Source: Macrobrachium rosenbergii (Eukaryota; Arthropoda; Malacostraca; Decapoda; Palaemonidae). From it: a stretch of DNA of 64,000 nt. Location of the stretch: assembly GCF_040412425.1 (NCBI RefSeq), contig NC_089788.1, positions 62,404,720-62,468,719 of the forward strand, read 5' to 3'. Positions 45,136 through 55,346 of this stretch are shown here, one piece after another. Both the position numbers and the translations under genes were made by a program. The notes under the pieces are model-generated. The model was not told where the DNA came from. It did no database searches and saw only the letters and a list, made by a program, of their open reading frames with translations. How positions within the stretch are numbered: position 1 is the first letter of the stretch; every line of letters begins with the position of its first letter.

Positions 45136-47143
45136 AGAGAGAGAGAGAGAGGTGGGGGATGTGTGGGTGACCAAGGGAGCAAAGCTGCTGAGAAAAATTG
45201 TTTGCAAAAGCAAAACATAATTTTTTTTTATGTATTTGGCCCTTAAAGTACTCAGGGGTTGTTGCTAATTTTAGGTAAGTATAAAAATATTAGAATAACT
45301 CAATAGCATAGCTGGTGTTGTTTGCTAAAAAAATAATAAAAAAAGCAGGATTTTTTTTTAGCATGTTGGTGAAGAAGTTGCACACCAAGCCTAAACGTTT
45401 CATTCAGCTTGGTCCCCCGCTCCAGATGTGAGTGGGTACCACGGATGTCTTACTTTATTCAAAGGTGCAAGAAGACATAACAGAACAGCTCAAACTTCAG
45501 CAAGTTTAGAAAGGACTATGATCAAGCTTCTTCAGAGGCTGAATGAATTTCCAAAAGTAAAGGTGGCAAGATTAACTGTCCTTATCTCCTGACTTCAGCG
45601 AATAATTGTTGTAATTACACCCATCTAGCTTGGGATGTTTGGTTGGCCACTGCACTGATTGCTCTTGTCTGCTCGTGTACCTGCACTGCAATAGAGCAGA
45701 TAAAAGGACACTAGGGCCTTTTGTTGACCATGGCACTAGTGTGGTGTCATTGCTATCACAATGAGGAGTGTCTATCTTGGATCTTGAGACTCTTCAAAGT
45801 CTAAGAAGAACTGTGCTTAAGTTCCAAGAAAAGAAGTGTAGGAGGCTGCCGCCCTGGTCAATGTTCTGAAGAATAAAAAATCTTGGGAGGATAGTGTAAC
45901 CACTGCACTACCTTGGTGTTGTTGCTATCAAAGGAGTGCCTGATTGGACACTGAGACTCCTGAAACTATCTCAAGGTCCACATAATATTCTCTTCTCGGG
46001 TTGTGGATCAACTGATAATTACAGAAGCAGCAGCTACTGCTTACATCTCCCACTCCTCACAGGAGGAGTGTAACTACATCAAGTCAAAAGAAATGGAGCT
46101 CCTAGACACCGCTTCTTGACTAACTAAGAATCAAAAACAAGTTGTCCGAACTTAGTTTGGAGGTACTGTTGATCTCCGGCGGTCTTCCTCAGAAGTCAAG
46201 CAAGGAAGTGTTACAGTGTTAAACATCTGGTTTTTTAGCAATCCCTTGCCTCACTGATGGTGTCTGACCTTTCGTATCTCCCGACGAATCAGGCAAAACA
46301 ACAGGAAGCTGTAAGCCCAAGACTTCAATCATGGATGTGAAAGATGTCTCCCAGGCGCTAACAGCATAGATGGAATGCTAACATCTGTTGGCCGTTACCC
46401 GATGATCAAGCTAAAACACATATGTGATCGAAAAGCATTGCACAGACATGCTGTTGATGCACTCGCACATGGGTTTTCACCTTTCTGGAAGTCCACAGCA
46501 GTTCTATCAAAGCTCTTCGCTCGACAGAATTGAATGAGACGGTGATCGGATGGGAAACGGTGCTTCAATGTGGCATGGCTGTAGGCCATCCCGTTCTCTT
46601 CCCAAACCCTCACGTGAGCGAGGTCGGTGGTCCATTCCTGGACACACCATCCTGAAATAACTTCCACACCTCCCTATGCAACAGCCATGTGTTGACATAT
46701 GGCCATATGTCTGTACTGTCACATCTGCAGCTGTGTGAACTCTATTTTTCCTAGGAGAGCGAGAATGTGAGAGGTGACGAGATTTCCTAGGAGAGCAAGA
46801 ATGGGAGAGATGACGAGATGCTGAGGAGCAAGGCTGAACGGCCGACTGGACTGAACTACTCATACGCACATGCATCTTCACAGACACAGACATGCGACAG
46901 GAGAGGAGTTCTGGAATGACAGAAATTAATGTCACGGATTAGAAAACAACGAGGCAACAACGGCTTATAGTGGAAACATGTCCGCGTCCGTGCAGAGTCT
47001 CGCACATTCGTCATACAACAGCAGGACCCAGAAGGAAACAGCTGAACTTCTGAAGCCTTTACTACATGGGATTTCTTAACAGTAGCATTGTCATCTTTCC
47101 TATGAACACTTTCTGATCGCCGATCACTGCTTGGAGTGAAATA

Positions 47144-47492
47144 CAGTAAACCGGCCCCATATTCGCGGGAGATGCGTACCGCACCCCCCATGAATAGCTA
47201 AAATCTGCGAATACTCAAAACCCCTCTAAAAACACATAGAACTGCCTATTTTGATAGTTTAAACACAAAAACTCTCTAAAAATGCTTATACCTGAGTATT
47301 TTAATAGTTTTATCACAAAAAGTGCATTTAGTCATGAAAATTATATGAAAATATAAGTAGTGAATGTTTCTCAGTGAAAAATACTGCGAATGGGTGAATT
47401 TTCCGTGAATAATAGGTTAATATGTTCCACAGAGAAAACTGCAATTATGTGAGTCCGCGAATAGTGAGACCACGAATACAGGGGGTTTACTG
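47144..47492. mobile_element. Second pogo-type MITE family (349 bp)
   Basis: Ends CAGTAAACC…CCC and …GGGGGTTTACTG, followed by 'TATTCGCGG'/'CACGAATA' inverted. Flanked by TA (47142-47143, 47493-47494). The interior holds repeated 'GTTT(A)AACACAAAAA'-type strings. Different termini from the CAGGCAGTCC families. Confidence 0.8.
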
Positions 47493-48576
47493 TACAGATG
47501 GACTAGAAAACAGCTGGACGTGACACCCCAATCAGCGCGATGGCTGCGAGCTGGAGCGGGAGAACCACAGCCATGGATGGGAGAAGATGGAGAGTAAAAG
47601 AAGGAAGACAATGGAGGAGAAGACAGAGACAGAGACTTGCAATACTTCTTTACAACACAGGTGAAAAAAAACAATCACCAACCAGTGGTCCTAAGGGGTC
47701 ACCAAGTGGTAGGGGTCCAAAGCTCTGTGAGGGATACACTACAGACTGAGCGGGAGAATAAGCCACCACCACAAAAGGGGTTCCAAAGTTCTGTGAGTGA
47801 AACACTGCTGACAGATCCGGATTCTAGAACCGTAGGTCTACAAGAGGTGAACGGGTTAGCTGCTGCAGCCGCTGACTCAATGCTAGGTCAGGGCACACCA
47901 AAGGCTGATGTGGGATCACTGGTACAGTCACAGGGAGAGCACCAGGGCTAGGCACTGTCAAGGCAGATGACATGGGAAAGCTAGATGAAGCTATGGAAGA
48001 ATGGTAAGGGGTAAAATCTTCCAAGGAAGAAGAGGCAACTGGAGGAAGATTGGGAATACAAGGAACCAGGAGACCAAGAAGCGGTCATCGAAGGAGAAAA
48101 CCCCTTCCAAGGCGGAGCCTTCTCCCTCCCCTGATGCTTCCTCTTGTCAAAAATCCTCCACTGCTCACAAGGCCAAGACCGCTCACAAATCACACCCCCC
48201 AACAAGATGGGGCAAAAAAACAAGACGGGAACCATAGACAGGAACTCCCACTGATCCTGGAGAGCAAGTCAGGACCAAACGCACTGTCAAAGATCTTGCA
48301 ACATCACCCTCTGTGTTGAGGGAGAGGGGGAAATTTGCAAGGTTTAGGCAAGAAGTATCCTCATACGACTGAATACAGAACCCTCGCCTGGAAACACGAA
48401 AAACCCACCTTGTCTCAGAACAATACACAACATCTGAAAGACTAATACATTACAAGATTCCAAGAAATTGTGTAGTCAAAAATAATAAATATTGTTTGTT
48501 CATGAAAAGGCATTTCAGAACAAGGAGGAAAAGAACGTCGAAGAGGGAAGTTCTTAAATCGAGGTTGACTTGAACA

Positions 48577-48639
48577 AGGAGGAAAAGAATGCTGAAAAGG
48601 GAATTTAAGAACTTCCCTCTTCAGCATTCTTTTCCTCCT
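48577..48639. repeat. Near-perfect 27-bp-arm hairpin
   Basis: The left arm 48577-48603 and right arm 48613-48639 differ at one position, with a 9-base loop. A further direct partial copy of the left arm starts near 48522. Confidence 0.9.
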
Positions 48640-49156
48640 GAGGTTGAGAGATGTCTAAAAATAGAACAGATGGCATCGAGAGTTGGAAACTATCCCTCCA
48701 ACTCTCCAGTTTCGTCAATAAAGAAAACAGAATACACGAAACAAACACCAAGGAGATAAGTATTGGGTTGCATAAATACGAGAAGTAAGTAAAATGATAA
48801 ATAAGGAGAATGGCTGCAAAACTTATACAGGCTAAAAAGAGTCAGACACAGAAAAACATGTTGGAATGTTTAAATATACACAAAGTATAAATAAAAATTA
48901 TAAATATATTATAAAAACAAATATATTCACAGTCGAACAGCAGGACAGAGAAATAAACACACATCTAGGCTAGACTCCCGCCCCTACCATCAGTAACTGT
49001 TACCATACCACCTTGCCAAAGTTTAACGGCCGGATTTCCAACTCGCTGCAAGTTAATCCCCATATGTGAAGACCCGAGGTTTGTGTGTTAGGAAAAATAC
49101 ATATTAAAAAATCTGTCATTTTCAACTCACTGCTGCGAGTACCGAAAAAAAAAATG

Positions 49157-49530
49157 TTATACAATGACTTATGGCAGGGGATCTGTTCCAACACCGTGCT
49201 TCAAGTTGATTTTTTTGCCATTATTGCCACTGTAAAGGCACTTACAGCACCGTAACTTGATGTTTGCATCAAGTTACAGCACCGTAAGCGCCATTGACTT
49301 GATGCCTATTCTTGAGTGTGTCACTGACTTACGGCGACAGCGACTTACGGCAGATTTGATCTTACGGTGCCTTTTCAGTGCCATTAACGTCATTTTACAG
49401 CGCCTTAACTTGATGAAACATCAAGTTAAGGTGCTGTAAAACACTGTTAATGGCACTGAAAAGGCACCGTAAGATCGAATCTGCCGTAAGTCACTGTCAT
49501 CATAAGTCAGTGACAACTGTACATTGTGCA
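49157..49530. repeat. Large fold-back element with ~95-bp arms
   Basis: The left arm 49321-49415 and right arm 49419-49513 are about 90 percent complementary around an AAA loop. A smaller palindrome lies at 49252-49277 (GTAACTTGATG…). The arms are built from variants of 'GACTTACGGC' and 'GTGCCATTAAC'. No coding. Confidence 0.85.
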
Positions 49531-51267
49531 TGCACATGTCACTTTCCATTGATGTAATTTTATTTTTAATTTTGCTGACCTCAAAGTTTGCCCAGTCAGG
49601 GGGTACTGCATATTTATTTTTTTTTAGCGCCGCCTGTAACGGTTAAAGTAGCCAGAGACACAGGAGCGAAGGACTCTGGAGACTTGTTATTATAGACTTG
49701 AACTACTACCATGGAAGATTTGGAAGAAAAGGTTTCTTGTTCTTTGCTAAACTGTCTAGAAGGGCAGAAAAAGACTGGCTACCTGGAACATTCACCTAAA
49801 CCCAAATTTTCTCAAGATGCTCACAGGATGGCATCTCACAAGACTTGAACAATTCATTCCTAATATCACAGGGTAGACACCTGTACGAACATCAACCCCT
49901 CATAAAGTCTACAAGGTGCCCACAGGATCTGGTGACATCACCGGTGGAGTAAAACACCCAGACAATGACAGCAAATGCCTTGTCCTTCCTTTTCCTCTTT
50001 TTAAACCTTTCCCACTAAGAAGCAGTCACATGGTCCCCTGTGGCCCTCACATCTACATTGCTCATTTCTTCTCCACATCAGAAAAGACAGCAACTGAGGC
50101 TTTAAAAAGACCAAGTACAAACAAGAAGAAACAGAAAATGAGAGAAACAAGGAATATTTACCCAGCTATGTTCATCTAAGGAAGAGGAGAAAGCACACAC
50201 ACACAACCTCACACTGAATGGTTTGAAGATTTAGTGGAAGGTGTCTGTAAGTAAGATGAAGAGTTCCCCCACTTACTGGAACCTTGGCTATCCTTTCAAC
50301 TTAATTCATTAAAGCTATCCAGCGACGCACACAAGGTATACTCCACTTGAAAGGTGAAGGTTTGTATTCTCTTAGGAACAAAAATAATTTTTAGTAATGT
50401 TATAAAAAAAAAGTAACAGGTATTGATACAGCAAATCTCTTCATAAAGACACTTCAACTCATAAGGTTGAAATAAGAAATATATTAAAATGAAAAAAAAA
50501 AAAACATACATGACAATATTACATAATTTAAGAAAGCCTCTTAATAACATTTTTTCATGAATTTAAATGTCCAAAGGCAGTATGTATTCAAATAAAATTA
50601 ACATGGATTGGAAAGTGTTTATCAGTTAATTTTCTATGGTGCAGCAATGTGTAGAATGAGAGCAAAACTTGTCTTACGACCAGTTAGTATGACACAAGGT
50701 TTATTACTTTCATTCAACCTTATGCCATTGCCTATAATCTTGATTTATGGCCAAAATTATGGACAATAACATTAATGGCCCTACAGGAACTTTGAATCTA
50801 AGCAACAAGTATGAAGCTAAAACAAATTATCAAACATAGGTAGAATTATACAAAATGCCATTCCCTCATTGCTCTTTTTAGGTTCCTAAGCAGTTTACTG
50901 CATTTGCAAAAATTTACAAACCAATTACTGTATCTTAAATAAGTCGTGGTTCCCAAATTTATTCACATAATTTATTCAATCTTTATAAAATATATTGTAT
51001 AATCTTTTGAGATTTGTGCAGTCTAAAACTGTTATGCCAAATATTGTACCTTCTTAGCATGCCATGATCAAAATGTCTAACACAGAATGAGTGTACTGCT
51101 ACCAGAGAAAACTGAATATGTGACAGTCACCTATCCAATGGATCTGTTCTCACATGAGGGGTAAAAACTGAAACAAAGTTATTGGACAACTGAGACTGGA
51201 AAGATGCCAAATGGGATGAAGTAAAGAGAATTCTATAAATTAAAAGCTCTTTTAATACTGTACTAAC
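49531..51267 (-). other. REV3L intron sequence, no element recognised
   Basis: AT-rich. An 87-codon frame at 49916-50179 shows no recognisable domain and is not supported. The part nearest the exon looks like plain intron. Confidence 0.5.
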
Positions 51268-51559
51268 CTTTTGTATATTGTCAAGTGCTCTATCATAATG
51301 GCGAATTTTCTCATTAAGAGCAAGGACAGTGTCTTGTGGGGTAGTCTTACAGTCTGAACATAACGCAACTCCACCGCCTGCACCAGTTAGAACAGTTGCA
51401 GCTCCACAAACAATGCACGCTGATGGAGTGAAGTAACGAACAATGGACATACCATGGGAAGTAGATGGTTTTTCCCAGTTGCTTGATCCTTTCTGATTAT
51501 TTGCTATTTCTCTCACCAGAGAAGCATTTGTACTTGATAATCTTGGCAAGTCATTGTAC
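51268..51559 (-). CDS. REV3L: DNA polymerase zeta catalytic subunit, penultimate coding exon
   Basis: The exon spans 292 bp between a TTTATTTCAAAG acceptor (exon begins 51559) and an AAG|GTTAGT donor (51268/51267). The first base completes a split codon. It then reads 'YNDLPRLSSTN', matching the W-Y-x-E/D-L-P-R lead of vertebrate REV3L if the split codon is TGG. It continues to 'RYFTPSACIVCG' and 'ALCSDCK', which is the CysA zinc motif (two C-x2-C pairs with a 17-residue spacer), then 'PQDTVLALNEKIRHYDRALD', the connecting helix, and ends 'NIQK' in phase 0. The next residues come from 37581 downward. The preceding exon was not found in this window. The order matches REV3L better than POLD1. 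Confidence 0.88.
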
Positions 51560-52046
51560 CTTTGAAATAAAAACAAATGTTGAACTTTGGCATAAATCAA
51601 AAGGAAATAGTTCAAGTTCAATCTATAGAACTGAAAAGAAAAAGAACCCATCTACACAATAAATAACTGAAATTCAGTCTCAAAGCATGGCCAAAAACTT
51701 TTAAAAATAATAAAAACATAAATTCTTGAAAATAAAAAGAAACTATTGGCTTTTTACCCTATGCATGTGGAAAACTAGATTCTGTCTGCTACTATTTTAA
51801 ATGTTTTAAATTCATATCTACAATAATGTCAAGCACTCAGCATGTTTTCATGACAAATGCCTAAATATCACTATACTACACTAATTCATATTGCTGAAGT
51901 AATAGACTTATTATAATTTTTACTCTGAAAAAGGCTGTACACTAAACTATACAATCCTTGAAGATAAAATCATTCTGTTTTTACCGTTTCTCACTCAATG
52001 TGATATGGTCTAGTAACAATAAGCTGAAATTTTAGTAAAAATTACA
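51560..52046 (-). other. Upstream REV3L intron, no element recognised
   Basis: AT-rich, no coding seen. It ends where a fold-back repeat begins. Confidence 0.5.
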
Positions 52047-53640
52047 AATTTTTAAAGTAATTTCTATTTTTCCTAACAAACAAACCCCTGGTCTTTACAC
52101 ATATGATTAATTTTCAGCGAGCTGGAAATCCGGCCGTTAAATTTTTGCAAGGAGGTTATGGTAACAGTTACCGATGGTAGGGGCGGAAGCACCACCCAAG
52201 TTGATATACATTCAGTTCTATGCAGTTTATCTTTTGGCCAAGGTAAAAGAATGTGGGGTGGTAAGAGGTGGACCCTTAATGTAAAGACCTCAGGTTTGTA
52301 TGTTAGGAAAAATACAAATTACTTTAAAAATTTGTCATTTGTTCCTACACGAATACAAACCTTTGGTCTTTCCATATGGGAGGCTTACTTTTGGGGGGAG
52401 GATTCCAAGTCAATCTCTGAACTGTCTGGTAGTTCGGCTCACCTGGGTACTCTCTTCCTGGTCATGAAAGAGCAAAGGAAAGAGACCATACCTCTGATCT
52501 ATTGAACAAGAGAGATGTTCAATCGTCAGACTTCTGGGCATTTCGAATTAAAGGAATGTAATATCCTTGATTCGAAAAGGTTTGGATGAACCCCAAGTGT
52601 CAGAGACTATAAAGCTAAGAATAACCACCTGGTTTGCTCATAGTCAGTCCCTCTCTCCTGCTGCTAGAGAGTAGGAAGGATTTGCATCTACTAATCCAAA
52701 CATAGCTAGATTATAGATATCATACTAAAGTCATCTAGAACACCTGCATGCACGCCAGTCCAGCACGTGATGGCTTGTTCACTGTTCCTCTTCCCTCTGG
52801 AAGAGGAAGGAAGACAGGAGAAAGGGAGGAAGCAAGTCCCACAGACACCTGCTGGCAGCCACACACCTTAGGTGAGATGCAACCTGTCCCTCAAGAGCTG
52901 GGTGAACTACATGATTGTTGAGCATCCACCATAGGATCCAAGGAAAAGGAGTCCAAAGACCTATGGTCAATGTCACAAGGTAAAAGGAGACAAATGTGAT
53001 CTGCACAATTACATTCCATCCTGGTACTCGACCAACAAGTTCCCTATCTCCTGACTTCAGTGAATAAATGTTGCAATTACATCCATCTTGCTTGGGATGT
53101 CTGGTTGGTTACTGCACTGAATGATGATCAGTCTTCTCGTATACTTGCACTACAATAGAGCAGGTGAAAGGACACTAGGGCATTTTGTTGACCATGGCAC
53201 TACCGTGGTGCCATTGCTATCACGCCAAGGAGTGTCTATCTTGGATCTTGAGACCCTTGAAAGTCTAAAAAGAACTGTGCTTAAGTTCCAAGGAAGGAAG
53301 TGTAAGAGACTGCCACCCTGGTCAATGTTTCAAAGAATAAAATGTCTCTGGAGGAGGATAGTGTAACCATGGCACTACCTTGCTGCCATTGCTTTCTTAA
53401 GATCTACATAATATCTTTCCTCAGATTGTGGATCAACTGGTAATTACAGCAGCAGCAGCTACTGCTTACATCTTCCAATCCTGGAGGAGTGTAACTTCAT
53501 CAAGTCAAACGAAATGTAGCTCCTAGACACCACTTCCTGACTGAGTAAGAGCCAAACACAAGTTGTTAGAACTTAGTTTGGTGGTAATGTTGATCTGACG
53601 AATCAGGCAAAATGACGGGCAGTTGTAGGCATAAGACTTG
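52047..53640 (-). mobile_element. DIRS family C 3' end with fold-back terminus
   Basis: The arms 52047-52103 and 52280-52334 are inverted ('TTTTTCCTAAC' … 'GTTAGGAAAAA'), giving the same ~290-bp fold-back layout as families A and B. A third related segment follows at about 52326-52373. The block 53040-53640 is a direct repeat of 45560-46190. On the minus strand it encodes 'LPWNLSTVLFRLSRVS', like the core-binding box of DIRS recombinases. No intact ORF. Between them (52400-53040) nothing is recognised. Confidence 0.5.
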
Positions 53641-53679
53641 AATCATGAGTGTGAAACTGAACTTGTCTGTCATACATCC

Positions 53680-53822
53680 ATCATCCAGGAGTGTGTCTGG
53701 TTGACCAGTGTTGAGTGCGCTACTACAAACCAGTGCACCCACACCGCCAATGGAATGTGTCTGGTTGACTGCTGTGCTGAGTGTGCTACTGCAAACCTGT
53801 GCACCTGCACCGTCAGTTGAGG
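53680..53822. repeat. Two ~62-bp imperfect tandem units
   Basis: Both units read 'GTGTGTCTGGTTGAC'-like, 'GAGTG(C/T)GCTACT(A/G)CAAACC', then 'TGCACC(C/T)…CACCG'. No coding significance seen. Confidence 0.65.
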
Positions 53823-53829
53823 AGATGAT

Positions 53830-55004
53830 GGGACACTAGCTTCTTTTAGGTCTTTTCTCACTTTCATGTTCATTATCTGTAACTTTACTTTTTTAAAATT
53901 TTTAATTGTTTCAGGAAAAGCCTATGGGTGCACCCTATAAAAGGTTGGTAATTTTACTCAAGTGATCTTAGCTGTTTTCAAATATGTATAACCCTCAAAC
54001 CCTCATGAATAAAGAGCTGCTTTATGCTCAATACTTTCATAATAAGAGACTAAGTCACTGTGGTCAGATTTTGGACAAGTAATTAACAACACCTGCACAC
54101 CTCTAACTGGGGGCTCCAGAACCAGGTTGCAATAAGGAATGCAAATGAGTTTTAAAATGTTGAATCATATAGTCTTACTTCCCCCCTAATTTTCTGTCAT
54201 TAATAATTCCAACTATAAATAATGTAATTTTACCAAATGTAAAAGAAACAATTTTCATCAACTGAGAGGCTAGACTTTTAGCTTATGGATTATATTTTGA
54301 TAGCATAGCCACTACTCATCCTGAAAGGAGTTACTCTCTTATGGTCCCACCATGGCTGCATATGACAGACCAACCAATCTCAAAGAATTCTCTTATAGTT
54401 GGTCTCAGCCAGAATACTGCTAGTTGATACAATGATAAAATACAAAGGACTCAGGACAAGGGAACTGTCCTACGACTACCTCAGTCTTCCTTCATCCTTC
54501 ACACACAGATGTGGCAACAGTGCATATGTCAGCTATCTTCCCCATTACAATCTGGTCTGTCACAGAGTTCACAAGTCCCCAGTGTTTGTTCCGGAAAAAG
54601 TGTTTGACGTTGCATTTGTCGAACATCATAACTCGACTCAAGCGAAGTCCAGTACATAATTTGGGACCCACTGAAAAGTTTAAGTTCTTTAAAATTTTAA
54701 CGGGTAGGTTTATACTTGTTAAAATTGGGAGCCAGTGGGTCTCCTGCAGTGGATCGCTAAGCTACGCTGTAATTGCCGTGTTTTTTTTCTGTCAAACAAA
54801 GTGATAATTAGCATTAATGCAATAATATTAGACAATTTTGTTACTCGTTCCTCAATGATTTTTCTAACACTGATAGATAATTTGAGGTTACAGAATTGGT
54901 AAATTGGGTAGCCTAACTTCTTGTTTACAAAACATAACCATGAAAGTAGTTCCCAATCGAGCTTGCCTTGCAAGCCATGGTGTTTACAAAAGGCTAGTAC
55001 TATA
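53830..55004. other. No gene recognised
   Basis: Short frames up to 97 codons occur (for example 54399-54659 and 54511-54804, overlapping in different frames), but none shows a domain or splice context I can support. Confidence 0.45.
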
Positions 55005-55346
55005 CAGGCAGTCCCTGGGTTATGACGGGTCCGACTTACGACGTTCCGAGGTTACAACACTTTTCAAATATATTCATCAGAAATTATTTCCCGGTTTACG
55101 ATGCATGCATGTTCCAGGGTTACGACGCCAATCCGACAAAAGAAATATGGCTACAAAACGGCAGAATAATAAAAATTTGGAGATTGTTTTTGATGAAAAA
55201 CTCAATAAAAATGCAGCTTGTCATTTTCAATACACCCAAAGCATTAAAAGTAAGGTTTTCTTAGGATTTGTTACGATTTTCGACAATGTTTTGGCTTACG
55301 ACATGGCGTAGGAACGGAACCCCCATCGTAAACCGGGGACTGCCTG
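55005..55346. mobile_element. Pogo/Tigger-type MITE, family A (342 bp), at a DIRS breakpoint
   Basis: Left end CAGGCAGTCCCTGG with TA at 55003-55004; right end complement, but followed by GA instead of TA. The interior matches 4500-4864. The RT of the minus-strand DIRS copy to the right ends exactly here and does not resume on the left. Confidence 0.82.

Larger units (their letters stand above)
45400..49115 (-). mobile_element. Decayed DIRS family C copy (gag linker and recombinase fragment; no RT seen)
   Basis: Read downward: a terminal segment (49115-48965) matches in inverse the fold-back at 52047-52334. A Ser/Pro-rich region (48430-47500) follows, then the MITE at 47144-47492. Next is an Arg/Ser-rich segment with duplicated 'SRHLSHSRSPRK'-type units (46820-46747). 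Finally a ~600-bp block (46190-45560) is repeated at 53640-53040 and encodes an 'SWNLSTVL'-type motif like the PWNL/SWNLxVVL box of DIRS recombinases. RT and RNase H are not recognisable. This reconstruction is partly inference. Confidence 0.45.
37582..51267 (-). other. Last intron of REV3L (13,686 bp), filled with transposons
   Basis: The donor is AAG|GTTAGTAC at 51268/51267 and the acceptor TTTTTTAG|GTT at 37582/37581, both on the minus strand. The intron holds two LINE fragments, two SINE-like copies, a piggyBac pseudogene, two MITEs, a decayed DIRS copy, two fold-backs and simple repeats. The splice signals and both exons are intact. Confidence 0.8.

Noticed and set aside
46395..47191. 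Overlapping minus-strand frames of 90-142 codons as a host gene
   Set aside because: Low-complexity Ser/Arg stretches with a local duplication, no domain, next to other DIRS remnants; more likely a decayed gag linker.
47540..48319. Several plus-strand frames of 66-104 codons
   Set aside because: Lysine/proline-rich, mutually overlapping, no domain or splice context; probably antisense of a transposon gag region.
49916..50179. 87-codon frame in the REV3L intron
   Set aside because: No domain, and it lies inside an intron of an intact gene on the other strand.
37429..51559. Assignment to POLD1 instead of REV3L
   Set aside because: CysB spacing fits both, but the WY-x-(D/E)-LPR lead, the YFTPSACIVCG wording and the PQ-x-TVLALNEKIR helix fit REV3L better.
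54399..54804. Two overlapping plus-strand frames as a host exon
   Set aside because: They conflict in frame, and no recognisable domain or acceptor/donor pair was found.
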